Notes: a model not told the origin generated them from the letters alone. A stretch of DNA of 64,000 bases from Pseudomonas fluorescens NCIMB 11764 (GCF_000293885.2 NZ_CP010945.1:3492001-3556000), one strand, 5' to 3'. Numbered from the stretch's first letter, positions 1 to 9,315 are shown. Translations and numbers: made by a program.

Positions 1-198
1 ATCGGTGAGCAGAAGTTTGCCGGGTTCGAACACATGCAACCGATGCCCGGTTTCGCGGAGAAGCTCAGCCACGAGCAACTCACCGATCTGTTGAACTACC
101 TGCGTCAGGGCTGGGGTGGTCAGTCGGAAGACCTGGCGGTGGGGGATGTGCAGGCGCTGCGGGCTGATGCACCGCCGCTCGAGCACAAGGCGCACTGA
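1..198 (+). CDS. Cytochrome c subunit, C-terminal fragment
   Basis: The frame is open from the first base and ends in TGA, giving the last 65 residues of a protein whose start lies left of the window. The fragment contains MPGFAEKLSHEQ followed by a helix with LLNYLRQGWGG, which is how class I cytochrome c domains end: a Met axial ligand, then the C-terminal helix. The next gene, one base downstream, is an XdhC-like chaperone of molybdenum hydroxylases. I infer that this is the cytochrome subunit, or the cytochrome domain of a fusion, of a membrane-linked aldehyde or isoquinoline-type dehydrogenase that passes electrons to the respiratory chain. No CXXCH motif is visible because the N-terminal part is missing. 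Confidence 0.75.
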   Translation: MGEQKFAGFEHMQPMPGFAEKLSHEQLTDLLNYLRQGWGGQSEDLAVGDVQALRADAPPLEHKAH

Positions 199-199
199 C

Positions 200-1171
200 A
201 TGCAGCATCTCGATCTGCAAGTGGTGCGCCGGGCGCTGGACTGGTCGACGGCCGGCCAGCGCTTCTGGTTGTGCACCGTGCTGGCCACCTATGGTTCAGC
301 GCCCCGCGCGCCTGGATCGCTGCTGGCGGTGAATGCTCAGGGACAATGGATCGGCTCGCTGTCCGGCGGCTGCGTCGAGGAAGATTTCCTTGAGCGCGTC
401 GCCGAGGGCGTATTTGATCAAGCCGTCAGCGTCGTGCGTTATGGCGAGGGCGATGATCCGCGTTCCCGGGTGAGCCTGCCCTGCGGCGGCGTGCTCGATG
501 TACTGGTGGAGAGGCTGAACCCTGATTGCGAGGTTCAGGCGCATTTGCGGGAACTGGAGTCGGCGTTGTTGGGGCAGCGTCGGTTGATCCGCGAAGTCGA
601 TCTTGCCAGCGGCGCGCGCAGCGTGTTCGCCGATCGCGAGCAGGGCGTGCGCGTCGAGCGCGAGATCGACCGGGTTCGACTGCGGATCGGCGCAGCTCAG
701 CGCTTGTTGCTCGCGGGATACTCCAGCGTCGCCCAGGCGTGTGCGGAGTTTGCGGTGGGCCTGGGTTTCGAGGTGATCCTGTGCGATCCCCGCGACGAAG
801 TGCTGGAAGGCGTGGTGCTGGAAAATGTCGAGATCCGCCGTCAGTTGCCCTCGGTGTTCATCGCCGACGGTGGCTGTCACCGCGACACGGCGGTGGTTGC
901 GCTGACCCACGATCCACGCATCGACGATTTGGCGATGATGGAAGCGGTCCGCACCGAGGCGTTTTACATCGGGGTGATGGGATCGATGCAGACGTCGCAG
1001 AAACGTTTCGAGCGGTTGCGCAGGATTGGTGGTTTGGGAGATGCGGAGTTGGCGCGGATTCATGCGCCGATCGGACTGAACCTGGGCAGCAAGACCCCTG
1101 CGGAAATTGCCCTCGCCGTACTCGCCGACATCATTCGGATCCGCAGCGGCATCCCACGAGATCGGCTCTGA
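200..1171 (+). CDS. XdhC/CoxI family molybdenum-hydroxylase maturation protein
   Basis: The predicted product has 323 residues. XdhC/CoxI proteins bind sulfurated molybdenum cofactor and deliver it to xanthine-dehydrogenase-type enzymes. The N-terminal CoxI domain shows GSAPRAPGS (about residue 32) and GSLSGGCVEED (about 52), including the conserved Cys thought to take part in cofactor sulfuration. The C-terminal half has a Rossmann-type segment, then THDPRIDD and GVMGS, typical of the XdhC C-terminal domain. I chose ATG 200, one base after the upstream stop, because the longer frame from 116 would run through that cytochrome gene. The context fits an operon of iron-sulfur, molybdopterin and cytochrome subunits plus chaperone. 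Confidence 0.88.
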   Translation: MQHLDLQVVRRALDWSTAGQRFWLCTVLATYGSAPRAPGSLLAVNAQGQWIGSLSGGCVEEDFLERVAEGVFDQAVSVVRYGEGDDPRSRVSLPCGGVLDVLVERLNPDCEVQAHLRELESALLGQRRLIREVDLASGARSVFADREQGVRVEREIDRVRLRIGAAQRLLLAGYSSVAQACAEFAVGLGFEVILCDPRDEVLEGVVLENVEIRRQLPSVFIADGGCHRDTAVVALTHDPRIDDLAMMEAVRTEAFYIGVMGSMQTSQKRFERLRRIGGLGDAELARIHAPIGLNLGSKTPAEIALAVLADIIRIRSGIPRDRL

Positions 1172-1182
1172 CCCCAAACCAA

Positions 1183-1272
1183 TGTGGGAGCAAGCCTGCT
1201 CGCGAAGAGGCCGGCACATTCAACATTCATGTTGACTGTCTGGCCGCCTTCGCGAACAGGTTCGCTCCCACA
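1183..1272. repeat. REP doublet (REPIN) with inverted arms
   Basis: TGTGGGAGCAAGCCTGCTCG at the left edge is matched in inverted orientation by the sequence ending CGCTCCCACA at the right edge. Both arms continue with CGCGAA. This is the common Pseudomonas fluorescens REP core arranged as an inverted pair. It sits between the convergent xdhC-like and oxidase genes, the usual place for such elements, and may also stop transcription from both sides. Confidence 0.85.
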
Positions 1273-1290
1273 ATGGTTTTGCCGTGTCGG

Positions 1291-2574
1291 TCAGTACCCG
1301 AACTTGTCCCGCAACCCGTAATACCAAGCCCCCAGCGCCGCAAACGGCGTGCGCAGCAGTTGTCCACCGGGGAACGGATAGTGCGGCAAGCCAGCAAACG
1401 CATCAAAACGCTCAGCCTGACCGCGCAACGCTTCAGCCAGCACCTTGCCCGCCAGATGCGTGTACGTCACACCGTGACCGCTGCAGCCCTGGGAATAGTA
1501 GATGTTATCGCCCAGGCGCCCGACCTGCGGAAGACGCGACAGGGTCAGCAGGAAATTGCCGGTCCACGCGTAGTCGATCTTCACATCTTTGAGCTGAGGG
1601 AACGCCTTGAGCATCTTCGGCCGGATGATCGCCTCGATGTTCGCCGGGTCCCGCGCGCCGTACACCACGCCGCCGCCGAAAATCAGGCGCTTGTCACCGC
1701 TCAGGCGATAGTAGTCGAGCAGGTAATTGCAGTCTTCGACGCAATAATCCTGTGGCAGCAGGCTTTTCGCCAATTCATCACTCAACGGTTCGGTAGTGAT
1801 GACCTGAGTGCCGCAAGGCATCGACTTGGCGGCAAGCTCCGGCACCAGATTGCCGAGATAAGCGTTGCCCGCGACGATGATGAACCTGGCCCGGACCTTA
1901 CCCTGAGGCGTATGCACCACCGGGTTCGCGCCGCGTTCGATGCGCACTGCCGGCGATTGCTCATAAATAGTGCCGCCCAATGACTCGACCGCCGCCGCTT
2001 CGCCGAGCGCCAGGTTCAGCGGATGAATGTGCCCGCCACTCATGTCGAGCATGCCGCCGATGTATTGCTCGCAGTTCACCACTTCACGAATGCGTTTCTG
2101 ATCCAGCAGCTCGAGCTGCGTGTGACCGAAACGCTCCCACAGGCGCTTCTGCGATTCCAGATGGCCCATCTGCTTCGCGGTGATCGCGGCGAACACACCG
2201 CCGTCCTTCAGGTCACACTGGATGTTGTATTTGGCGACCCGCTCACGAATGATCCGCCCGCCCTCGAACGCCATCTGCCCCAACAACTGTGCCTGCTTGG
2301 GGCCAACGGTGCGTTCGATCACATCGATGTCGCGGCTGTAGCTGTTAACGATCTGGCCACCGTTGCGGCCCGACGCGCCAAAACCCACCTTGGCGGCTTC
2401 CAGCACCGTGACCTTGAAACCGTGCTCCAGCAGAAACAGGGCAGAGGACAGACCGGTGTAACCGGCACCGATCACACAGACATCAGTCTCTACATCACCC
2501 TGCAAGGCCGAGCGTGGCGGAACCGAATTGGCCGATGCGGCGTAATAGGACTCTGGGTAGGGGGTGTTCGCCAT
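1291..2574 (-). CDS. FAD-dependent amine oxidase, gamma-glutamylputrescine oxidase-like
   Basis: The product of 427 residues belongs to the DAO/GlpO-type FAD oxidoreductases. An ADP-binding fold begins at about residue 31 (VIGAGYTGLSSA), GASGRNGGQ at about 66 is the flavin-contact motif of PuuB/PauB-like oxidases, and the C-terminal CSGHGVTYTHLAG closes the FAD site. Enzymes of this kind oxidise glutamylated polyamines or similar amines and release an aldehyde, ammonia and hydrogen peroxide. No glutamine-synthetase-like or aldehyde dehydrogenase gene is next to it, so the substrate is not shown by context; PuuB-like function is inference. It is transcribed alone and converges on the xdhC-like gene across the REP doublet. 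Confidence 0.85.
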   Translation of the reverse strand: MANTPYPESYYAASANSVPPRSALQGDVETDVCVIGAGYTGLSSALFLLEHGFKVTVLEAAKVGFGASGRNGGQIVNSYSRDIDVIERTVGPKQAQLLGQMAFEGGRIIRERVAKYNIQCDLKDGGVFAAITAKQMGHLESQKRLWERFGHTQLELLDQKRIREVVNCEQYIGGMLDMSGGHIHPLNLALGEAAAVESLGGTIYEQSPAVRIERGANPVVHTPQGKVRARFIIVAGNAYLGNLVPELAAKSMPCGTQVITTEPLSDELAKSLLPQDYCVEDCNYLLDYYRLSGDKRLIFGGGVVYGARDPANIEAIIRPKMLKAFPQLKDVKIDYAWTGNFLLTLSRLPQVGRLGDNIYYSQGCSGHGVTYTHLAGKVLAEALRGQAERFDAFAGLPHYPFPGGQLLRTPFAALGAWYYGLRDKFGY

Positions 2575-2716
2575 CCTGCAGCCTCTGTTTAATATATTTT
2601 ACGAGTGCCCCGATCCTACCCGAGTTAAAAATCGACCGCCAGCCACCACAAAATCTTCTTCGCAGACGCAAAATTAAATATTTTGCATATTCATAGGGTT
2701 AGCTCGAAAAAAGGTG

Positions 2717-2744
2717 TTGACACCCCTCCGGAATTCCGTAGAAT
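2717..2744 (+). promoter_or_regulatory. Sigma-70 promoter of tRNA-Val
   Basis: A perfect -35 box TTGACA (2717-2722) is followed after 16 bases by TAGAAT (2739-2744), close to the TATAAT consensus. The mature tRNA begins 14 bases after the -10 box, so transcription would start a few bases before it, as is usual for single tRNA genes. Confidence 0.85.
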
Positions 2745-2757
2745 GCCGCCTCACAGC

Positions 2758-2834
2758 AGGCACGTAGCTCAGTTGGTTAGAGCACCACCTTGACATGGTG
2801 GGGGTCGTTGGTTCGAGTCCAATCGCGCCTACCA
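2758..2834 (+). tRNA. tRNA-Val (GAC)
   Basis: The sequence is 77 bases long with an encoded CCA. The anticodon loop TTGACAT (2790-2796) gives anticodon GAC, which reads GTC and GTT valine codons. The D arm (GCTCAGTTGGTTAGAGC) and the T arm with GGTTCGAGTCC are canonical. The acceptor strands AGGCACG and CGCGCCT pair everywhere except position 5-68, where A faces C. That mismatch sits mid-stem and is unusual, but all other elements are intact. Confidence 0.95.
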
Positions 2835-2863
2835 AACAAAATCCGCTCTGCTGGGCGGTCTAG

Positions 2864-2893
2864 AAGGGCTCACCGAAAGGTGGGCCCTTTTTT
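2864..2893 (+). terminator. Terminator after tRNA-Val
   Basis: AAGGGCTCACC and GGTGGGCCCTT form an 11-bp stem with one G-U pair around a GAAA tetraloop, followed by a run of T. It lies 30 bases after the tRNA and is a textbook intrinsic terminator. Confidence 0.9.
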
Positions 2894-3096
2894 GTTGCTT
2901 CGAGTTTCATGCAGGACTTTTGCAACACCCCGCTCAAAACGCCGATCAGCGCCCATCTGCCGTTCATCACCTCAAGGCAATCGCCGAGATATCATCCTGC
3001 GCAACCGGATGCGATTCTGAGGTGATGGCAATTTGGCATTGCTGAGATTTACGGGTATCGTAGCGCCCAATCTTTTACAGGCAATGGACGGCAGTA

Positions 3097-3432
3097 ATGA
3101 CAACAGGGACTTCAATCGTTACGAAGCAAGAGACTTACTCAGGTTACGAGATCCTTGTTGCTACAGTCGGCCCCATCAAAACAAATCCAGACGAACCAGA
3201 AAATCTGCAAACGCATCACACGACAAAAATTTCGATTTGGTTCGACGGAAAAGAAGTCAGAGGGGCCAGTGAAGCGCCTTCGATGCTTTTTGTATCCCGT
3301 GAAGATGCAGCCGAGTTTGGCTTCGAAATTGGCCGAATGATTGTCACCCAGCGTCGCAAGTCAGCTGCTTTCAAGCGGATAGTTCGCACCAGCGAGCTCT
3401 TTAAGCTACCGCGATTGCTTTTCCGTTATTAA
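3097..3432 (+). CDS. Hypothetical protein, 111 residues
   Basis: I do not recognise this family. The product alternates short polar strands with one helix (about residues 66-83, SREDAAEFGFEIGRMIV) and ends in a basic tail, so a small soluble alpha/beta protein is likely. No signal peptide or membrane segment is visible. Codon use resembles a real gene, but the ribosome binding site before ATG 3097 is weak. It stands alone between tRNA-Val and the DUF2214 gene and is more AT-rich than its neighbours, as often seen for genes acquired beside tRNAs. Confidence 0.55.
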   Translation: MTTGTSIVTKQETYSGYEILVATVGPIKTNPDEPENLQTHHTTKISIWFDGKEVRGASEAPSMLFVSREDAAEFGFEIGRMIVTQRRKSAAFKRIVRTSELFKLPRLLFRY

Positions 3433-3610
3433 GAATTCAGGTCGCGAAGCGGGTGAACTCATCCGTAATCATTGAACTGCCGGGCTGGCACTCCATGACG
3501 TGCCGGATAGCGCAGGTAGCCTCCGTCGCAGATGCTTGAAGCGGGCAATGCGATGCTTTTTGGGCTACTACTTCAGGCCAATCCGAACGTTGGCCTGAGG
3601 GAGTATATCG

Positions 3611-4066
3611 ATGCTTGTGCACTGGTTTCTTGCTGCGATCCATCTCTTGGCGTTTGCCCTGGGTTTCTGGGCAGTCCTGTCTCGCGGTACGGCCTTTCGG
3701 CGCCTGGCTACAGGCGTGGGGGAAGCGCGCAGCGTATTGATCGCGGATAACCTGTGGGGGATTTCTGCAGTCCTCCTGTTGGTCACCGGTGGGATGCGCA
3801 CCTTTGCCGGGTACGAAAAGGGCGCGGACTACTATCTTCACCAGCCGCTGTTCCACCTCAAGATGACGCTTTTCGTCCTCATTCTGCTGCTTGAAGTTGC
3901 GCCGATGGTGACGCTGATCAAATGGCGGATTGCACAGGCGAGGGGGGCGGCCATCAATACCGGCCGTGCAGCGCTGTTTGCACGGATCAGTCACATCGAA
4001 GCGCTGCTGGTTCTGTTGATGGTCGTGGCGGCTACCGGCATGGCGCGGGGTGTGACGTTTGGGTAG
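3611..4066 (+). CDS. DUF2214-type integral membrane protein
   Basis: The product has 151 residues with four hydrophobic stretches (about 4-24, 48-64, 80-103 and 127-146) joined by short basic loops, so a four-helix inner-membrane protein is expected. The layout, and the stretch GISAVLLLVTGGMRTF in the second helix, match the DUF2214 family, whose biochemical role is unknown. GAGGGA lies a suitable distance before the ATG. No operon partner is present. Confidence 0.75.
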   Translation: MLVHWFLAAIHLLAFALGFWAVLSRGTAFRRLATGVGEARSVLIADNLWGISAVLLLVTGGMRTFAGYEKGADYYLHQPLFHLKMTLFVLILLLEVAPMVTLIKWRIAQARGAAINTGRAALFARISHIEALLVLLMVVAATGMARGVTFG

Positions 4067-4192
4067 TCGAGTGCGGTTGCGCACTTCCCCAGGATTTATC
4101 CGAAACGTCCGACAGCCATGACGTGAGACATGCCGCTAGTATCGGCTTCACGTTCCGGGTGGCTGCGGTGGTGATAGCGACGCTTGAATCTT

Positions 4193-4226
4193 AGCCAGCC
4201 GTGGTTCCGGGGCGAACGGGCTGGCT
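4193..4226 (-). terminator. Possible hairpin downstream of rsmE
   Basis: AGCCAGCC (4193-4200) and GGCTGGCT (4219-4226) are perfect inverted arms with an 18-base loop, just beyond the 3' end of the minus-strand rsmE gene. There is no clear T run, so its action as an intrinsic terminator is uncertain. Confidence 0.4.
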
Positions 4227-4243
4227 ACTGACTGCAGCAGGAT

Positions 4244-4435
4244 TCAGGGTTGTGGCTTGTCCGGGGCGGTCAGGCCGGCCTGAATGCGCTGATAAATTTC
4301 TTCGCGGTGCACCGCAACGTCTTTCGGGGCGTTGATGCCGATTCTGACTTGCTGGCCGCTTACGCCCAGAATGGTGATCGTAATGTCATCGCCAATGTTT
4401 ATGCTTTCACCGACTTTGCGGGTGAGTATCAGCAT
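4244..4435 (-). CDS. rsmE: Carbon storage regulator, RsmE paralogue of CsrA
   Basis: The product has 63 residues and begins [11 protein letters not shown], the conserved CsrA first strand. [12 protein letters not shown] near residue 40 includes the RNA-contacting residues of the last strand. CsrA/Rsm dimers bind GGA motifs in mRNA leaders, usually blocking translation, and are titrated by small RNAs RsmX/Y/Z under GacA control. The [18 protein letters not shown] segment is what I remember of RsmE rather than RsmA of fluorescent pseudomonads. The start is the second ATG of the frame, preceded by AAGGAG at good spacing. The gene is monocistronic. Confidence 0.92.
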
Positions 4436-4685
4436 GGTCTTCTCCTTGATTGCTTTATAGGGCACCTGATTCGGACAGTGCAGAGGTCGGTGGTATGTAT
4501 AGATTAGTGCGAAGTCTCACGGTTTGGGTGCCTCTTTCTGACGCGCAGATGCTGCATTAATTCCCAAGGCGTAACTATACAGAGGCCGCATCCATCATTC
4601 TCGTTGTTTTGAGCCCATTTTGCGGCACTCGGGAAGTATTCATGAATGTTAAAATCCCTGCTTTCAGCATTCAGAGGGAAGCGTT

Positions 4686-5051
4686 GTGCGCAAAATGGCC
4701 TTGGTAATCGCAGTACTGGCATTGGCGGGATGTGGTGAAGGCAAGAGCGTAGAGGCGCAAAAACCGCAGCCAGCGGCGACTGCCGCCCCAGTGGTGGCCG
4801 CCGCACCCCAGTGGGATCTGGAAGTACGAGGTGAAATAACCCAGGCGGTCAGCGATCTTAGCGGCTGGCTGATCGAGCACAGTTTTGTTGCCAGCGTGGT
4901 CAAGGAAAATGGCAAGACCCGCATCCTGATGGGCCCATACAATTCGAAAGCCGAAGCTGAAGCCAAGCAGACGGAGGTTCGCGCGGCGCTGACCCGGGCG
5001 AAAAAACAGAACATCGAATTGCTGGTCATCGAGCGTCCGGTGACTCAGTAA
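4686..5051 (+). CDS. Lipoprotein with SPOR-like domain
   Basis: The product has 121 residues and starts at GTG with AGAGGGA upstream. A lipoprotein signal (MRKMALVIAVLALAGC) places the acylated Cys at residue 16. An Ala/Pro-rich linker (about 25-42) leads to a domain with TRILMGPYNSKAEAEAKQ, the pattern of SPOR domains, which bind denuded peptidoglycan at the division septum. I infer an outer-membrane-anchored, cell-wall-binding protein. It is followed by a strong shared terminator and has no cotranscribed neighbour. Confidence 0.75.
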   Translation: MRKMALVIAVLALAGCGEGKSVEAQKPQPAATAAPVVAAAPQWDLEVRGEITQAVSDLSGWLIEHSFVASVVKENGKTRILMGPYNSKAEAEAKQTEVRAALTRAKKQNIELLVIERPVTQ

Positions 5052-5092
5052 CGGCGATTGACCACCCTGGTAAAGCGAGGGCGGTTAAAAAC

Positions 5093-5129
5093 AAAAAAGG
5101 CCTTGGGCATTCAACCCAAGGCCTTTTTT
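5093..5129. terminator. Bidirectional terminator
   Basis: AAAAAAGGCCTTGGG and CCCAAGGCCTTTTTT form a long perfect stem with a short loop and poly-A/poly-T flanks. It serves the plus-strand lipoprotein gene and the converging endA gene. Confidence 0.93.
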
Positions 5130-5144
5130 GCGTTCAGTCAGCGT

Positions 5145-5834
5145 TCAACCGCACGCTTTCAAGTCAACCGGCCCGACAAACTCGTTTCCACGACCCATCA
5201 CGCACGCCACACTTTGATTGCGTTGCCGTTCCCAGGCTTGCACCGGATAGGTTTTGTTCCAGGCCTCGTACAGTTGCCGATCCTGTTTTGACAGGCGCAA
5301 GCCGTACTGCTTGCTCATGTAGAAGTAAGTCCGGGCGATCATGCCGCGAATGGAAGGGCGAGGCATGACCTTCTTTGCCTTGAAATCAACCTGGGTCAGG
5401 CACGAGCCATATTGCCCGGATTGCTCAGGCAGCCAGCCAAAACTGAAGTTGCTGCGATCGCCGTTTACTTCGCCGATGCTCGGCACCAGATTGTGCAAGT
5501 CGGCCTCGGCTTTCTGATAGGTCGGGTCGTAGCGCGTGCAATTCTTGCGTCCGCCTTCCTGCCAGCACTGACGCTGGTGACCGATCTGCCAGGCAGGGAC
5601 GATGTGCTCCCATTCGATGCGAGCAGCACGCTTGGCATTTTTGCGCGGCACATAACCACAGGCGGAGAGGTTCACCTTGTTGCCGGTGTACTTGCACCCG
5701 CAGTAGAACTCGGTGGATTGCGGCGCATACAACTTCCAGGCGACTTTCTTGGCTTCGCTGAAGGTGCGCGGAGCGTCAGCCTGGGCACCCATCGCGAAGA
5801 GCAGAAACAGCAAAGCAAAACAACGGACACTCAT
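5145..5834 (-). CDS. endA: Periplasmic endonuclease I
   Basis: The product has 229 residues with a signal peptide ending near ADA at residue 20, so it is exported. The nuclease core shows IEWEHIVPA and later DLHNLVPSIGEVNGDRSN, the His-Glu and metal-binding motifs of the Endonuclease_1 (EndA/Vibrio Dns) family. The Cys residues probably form disulfides in the periplasm. These enzymes degrade double-stranded DNA nonspecifically in the envelope. The start lies four bases after the stop of the DUF1654 gene, so the two form an operon, apparently under the LexA-type site upstream of that gene. Confidence 0.92.
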   Translation of the reverse strand: MSVRCFALLFLLFAMGAQADAPRTFSEAKKVAWKLYAPQSTEFYCGCKYTGNKVNLSACGYVPRKNAKRAARIEWEHIVPAWQIGHQRQCWQEGGRKNCTRYDPTYQKAEADLHNLVPSIGEVNGDRSNFSFGWLPEQSGQYGSCLTQVDFKAKKVMPRPSIRGMIARTYFYMSKQYGLRLSKQDRQLYEAWNKTYPVQAWERQRNQSVACVMGRGNEFVGPVDLKACG

Positions 5835-5838
5835 TGAC

Positions 5839-6078
5839 TCAATCTTCCTTCGGCACAACCCAGAAAATCTGCACACCGCCATCGTCGCGATAGGCGAGGG
5901 TGACGTTGTCGTTCTCGTCGATTTCTTCGAGCAACTGTTCCCACTCATCCACGGGCTCGTCCGGAAGACGAAAGATCAGCGCAGCTTTGGCTTTTTGAGC
6001 GGTGGGGGAATTGATGATTTTCTGGACGCGCATGCCCATGCGTTCATAGGCGTCAGGAGAGGCAGAGGTGGTGGCCAC
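5839..6078 (-). CDS. DUF1654 family protein
   Basis: The product has 79 residues if translated from the GTG at 6078, which has AAGGA seven bases upstream. The earlier in-frame ATG would lie beyond the palindromic operator and lacks a binding site. The sequence has an Arg/Lys-containing helix (DAYERMGMRVQKII) and an acidic helix (VDEWEQLLEEIDEND), then a short C-terminal strand; this is how I know DUF1654, a Pseudomonas family of unknown role. It is immediately upstream of endA and apparently cotranscribed, which suggests a role linked to DNA damage or DNA turnover. Confidence 0.75.
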   Translation of the reverse strand: MATTSASPDAYERMGMRVQKIINSPTAQKAKAALIFRLPDEPVDEWEQLLEEIDENDNVTLAYRDDGGVQIFWVVPKED

Positions 6079-6096
6079 GGAATTATCCTTATTAAG

Positions 6097-6112
6097 CTGT
6101 ACGTGCATACAG
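6097..6112. promoter_or_regulatory. Candidate LexA (SOS) box
   Basis: CTGTACGTGCATACAG fits the CTGT-N8-ACAG LexA consensus, with further A/T-rich flanks. It lies 18 bases upstream of the proposed GTG start of the DUF1654 gene, where LexA would block transcription of DUF1654-endA. The central eight bases are less AT-rich than in the best sites, so affinity may be moderate. Confidence 0.6.
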
Positions 6113-6221
6113 TATTTAACTGTAGGCAATTTCGCAACTGCTTAAAATTCAAGAAAATCCTCTGACAGCGGTTTTTTCCGTTTGGTGTAGGAAGAGGCGA
6201 ATTTTTTTATCGGATAAGAAA

Positions 6222-6245
6222 CCACTCGCCGGGGATGGCGAGTGG
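6222..6245 (-). terminator. Terminator of the asparaginase gene
   Basis: Read on the minus strand, CCACTCGCC and GGCGAGTGG form a perfect 9-bp stem followed by TTTCTT. A second perfect hairpin (GCCCGACCGG and its complement, 6254-6275) lies between it and the stop codon. Confidence 0.75.
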
Positions 6246-6284
6246 CAACAGGTGCCCGACCGGGACCGGTCGGGCGAGGGTGAA

Positions 6285-7724
<1,440 letters not shown>

Positions 7725-8174
7725 ATGTCATTTTCGGTTGGCTTTCCCAATGCAGGCGCGATCACCATTGGTGGCAAGTCCACGGCGACGATCAACGCTT
7801 TGAGCGAATCGACTTCCGAAGCGTCGGCGCCGGCGTTGGGTAACGAGGAATCGGCTGACAAAACCAAGGTTCGCACCGGTGGCGGCACCCCGGCCGAAGC
7901 CAAAGCAGAAAGCGGCAGCGACCAAAGCATCGCAGTAAAGATGTTGCTCAAACGCATGCAGGAGCTGCAGCAGCAACTGCGCGAGCAACAGCAGCAATTG
8001 GCGGCAGCCCAGGCTGCGACTTACCCGACACCGGAAGCCAAGGCTGCAGTGGTCATGTCGATTCAGGGACAGGTCGCCGACACCAACGGCGCGCTATTGG
8101 AAGTAACCGGCAATCTGGTCAAGGAACTGGCCAAGGGTTCCAGCGCGGGTGGTATTGTCAGCACCACGGCATAA
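7725..8174 (+). CDS. Hypothetical protein with Gln-rich coiled coil
   Basis: The product has 149 residues from the ATG that follows AGGAG. Residues about 75-104 (KMLLKRMQELQQQLREQQQQ and onward) form a strongly predicted coiled coil, and the first 60 residues are Ser/Ala/Gly-rich and probably disordered. No signal peptide is evident. I do not recognise a named family with certainty. It sits alone between ansB and the ribose operon. Confidence 0.7.
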   Translation: MSFSVGFPNAGAITIGGKSTATINALSESTSEASAPALGNEESADKTKVRTGGGTPAEAKAESGSDQSIAVKMLLKRMQELQQQLREQQQQLAAAQAATYPTPEAKAAVVMSIQGQVADTNGALLEVTGNLVKELAKGSSAGGIVSTTA

Positions 8175-8251
8175 AAAGAGACACCCGCCGAAGTACAAAA
8201 CGTTTTTTCGGTCGTTGACAAATGACCACAGGGTTCGCATAGTTCGGTCTA

Positions 8252-8265
8252 CGCAAACGTTTGCG
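8252..8265. promoter_or_regulatory. RbsR operator of the ribose operon
   Basis: CGCAAACGTTTGCG is a perfect 14-bp palindrome with the CG centre typical of LacI/PurR/RbsR-family operators. It is 94 bases upstream of rbsB, and the operon encodes a LacI-family repressor, so RbsR is the likely ligand-responsive protein here. Confidence 0.8.
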
Positions 8266-8358
8266 CGGCTCCGCCGATGGCTTGTTCCTCGGCGAATGCA
8301 GTGAAGCTTATGCCAGCGCAAGCGTTGCTCAGAATAATCATAAGATCGGAGTGAACCC

Positions 8359-9315
8359 ATGAAGCTGCCATTCGCTGGACGTCTTCTCGCTGTCGCTATG
8401 CTGGCTGCCGCATCCGCCGCGTTGCCTGTCTCCTCGGCTTTGGCCGAATCCCCTGAAAAACCCAAAGTCGCGCTGGTCATGAAATCCCTGGCCAACGAAT
8501 TCTTCCTGACCATGGAAGACGGCGCCAAGGCCTACCAGAAAGACCACTCCGGCGATTTCGAACTGATCTCCAACGGCATCAAGGACGAAACGGACACGGC
8601 CAACCAGATCCGCATCGTCGAGCAGATGATCGTCTCCAAGGTCAATGCGCTGGTCATCGCGCCGGCTGATTCCAAAGCCATGGTGCCAGTGATCAAGAAA
8701 GCGGTGGATGCCGGCATCACCGTGATCAACATCGATAACCAGCTGGATCCAGCCGTCGTCAAAAGCAAGAACATCACCGTCCCGTTTGTAGGTCCGGACA
8801 ACCGCAAAGGCGCGCGGTTGGTGGGCGAATACCTGGCCAAGCAGCTGAAGGCCGGTGACGAAGTCGGCATCATCGAAGGCGTGTCCACCACCACCAATGC
8901 CCAGGCCCGTACTGCCGGCTTCAAGGATGCGATGGAAGCGGCGCAGATCAAGGTCGTATCCCTGCAATCCGGCGACTGGGAAATCAACAAGGGCAACCAG
9001 GTTGCCTCGTCCATGCTCAGCGAATACCCGAACATCAAGGCTCTGCTGGCCGGCAACGACAGCATGGCCGTAGGCGCCGTGTCTGCAGTCCGTGCCGCGG
9101 GCAAGGCCGGCAAGGTGCAAGTGGTTGGTTACGACAACATCAATGCCATCAAGCCGATGCTCAAGGATGGCCGTGTCCTGGCTACCGCTGACCAGTTTGC
9201 CGCCCGCCAAGCCGTGTTCGGTATCGAGACGGCGCTGAAAATCATCAAGGGCGAGAAGGTCGACAGCGGCACTAACGGTGTGATCGAAACGCCGGTAGAG
9301 CTGGTTACCAAGTAG
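8359..9315 (+). CDS. rbsB: Ribose ABC transporter substrate-binding protein
   Basis: The product has 318 residues with a Sec signal peptide (cleavage near ALA-ES at about residue 30). The mature part is a type I periplasmic binding protein: it begins KVALVMKSLANEFF, has DTANQI near residue 92, and shows the GNDSMAVGA and VVGYDNI hinge segments. RbsB-type proteins capture D-ribose in the periplasm and dock on RbsC. It is the first gene of rbsBACRKD, downstream of the palindromic operator. The ligand is assigned from the operon; close paralogues bind other pentoses. Confidence 0.92.
   Translation: MKLPFAGRLLAVAMLAAASAALPVSSALAESPEKPKVALVMKSLANEFFLTMEDGAKAYQKDHSGDFELISNGIKDETDTANQIRIVEQMIVSKVNALVIAPADSKAMVPVIKKAVDAGITVINIDNQLDPAVVKSKNITVPFVGPDNRKGARLVGEYLAKQLKAGDEVGIIEGVSTTTNAQARTAGFKDAMEAAQIKVVSLQSGDWEINKGNQVASSMLSEYPNIKALLAGNDSMAVGAVSAVRAAGKAGKVQVVGYDNINAIKPMLKDGRVLATADQFAARQAVFGIETALKIIKGEKVDSGTNGVIETPVELVTK

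Noticed and set aside
296..1219. Long open frame antisense to the xdhC-like gene
   Set aside because: It is a shadow of a high-GC gene: composition is His/Gln/Arg-rich, there is no binding site, and the plus-strand frame has clear family motifs.
526..1983. 485-codon frame running through xdhC, the REP doublet and the oxidase gene
   Set aside because: It crosses two well-supported genes in other frames and a repeat; Arg/Pro-rich composition is typical of non-coding frames.
6254..6275. Perfect GCCCGACCGG hairpin as an independent regulatory element
   Set aside because: It lies just after the asparaginase stop next to the terminator hairpin and is most simply part of the same 3' end structure.
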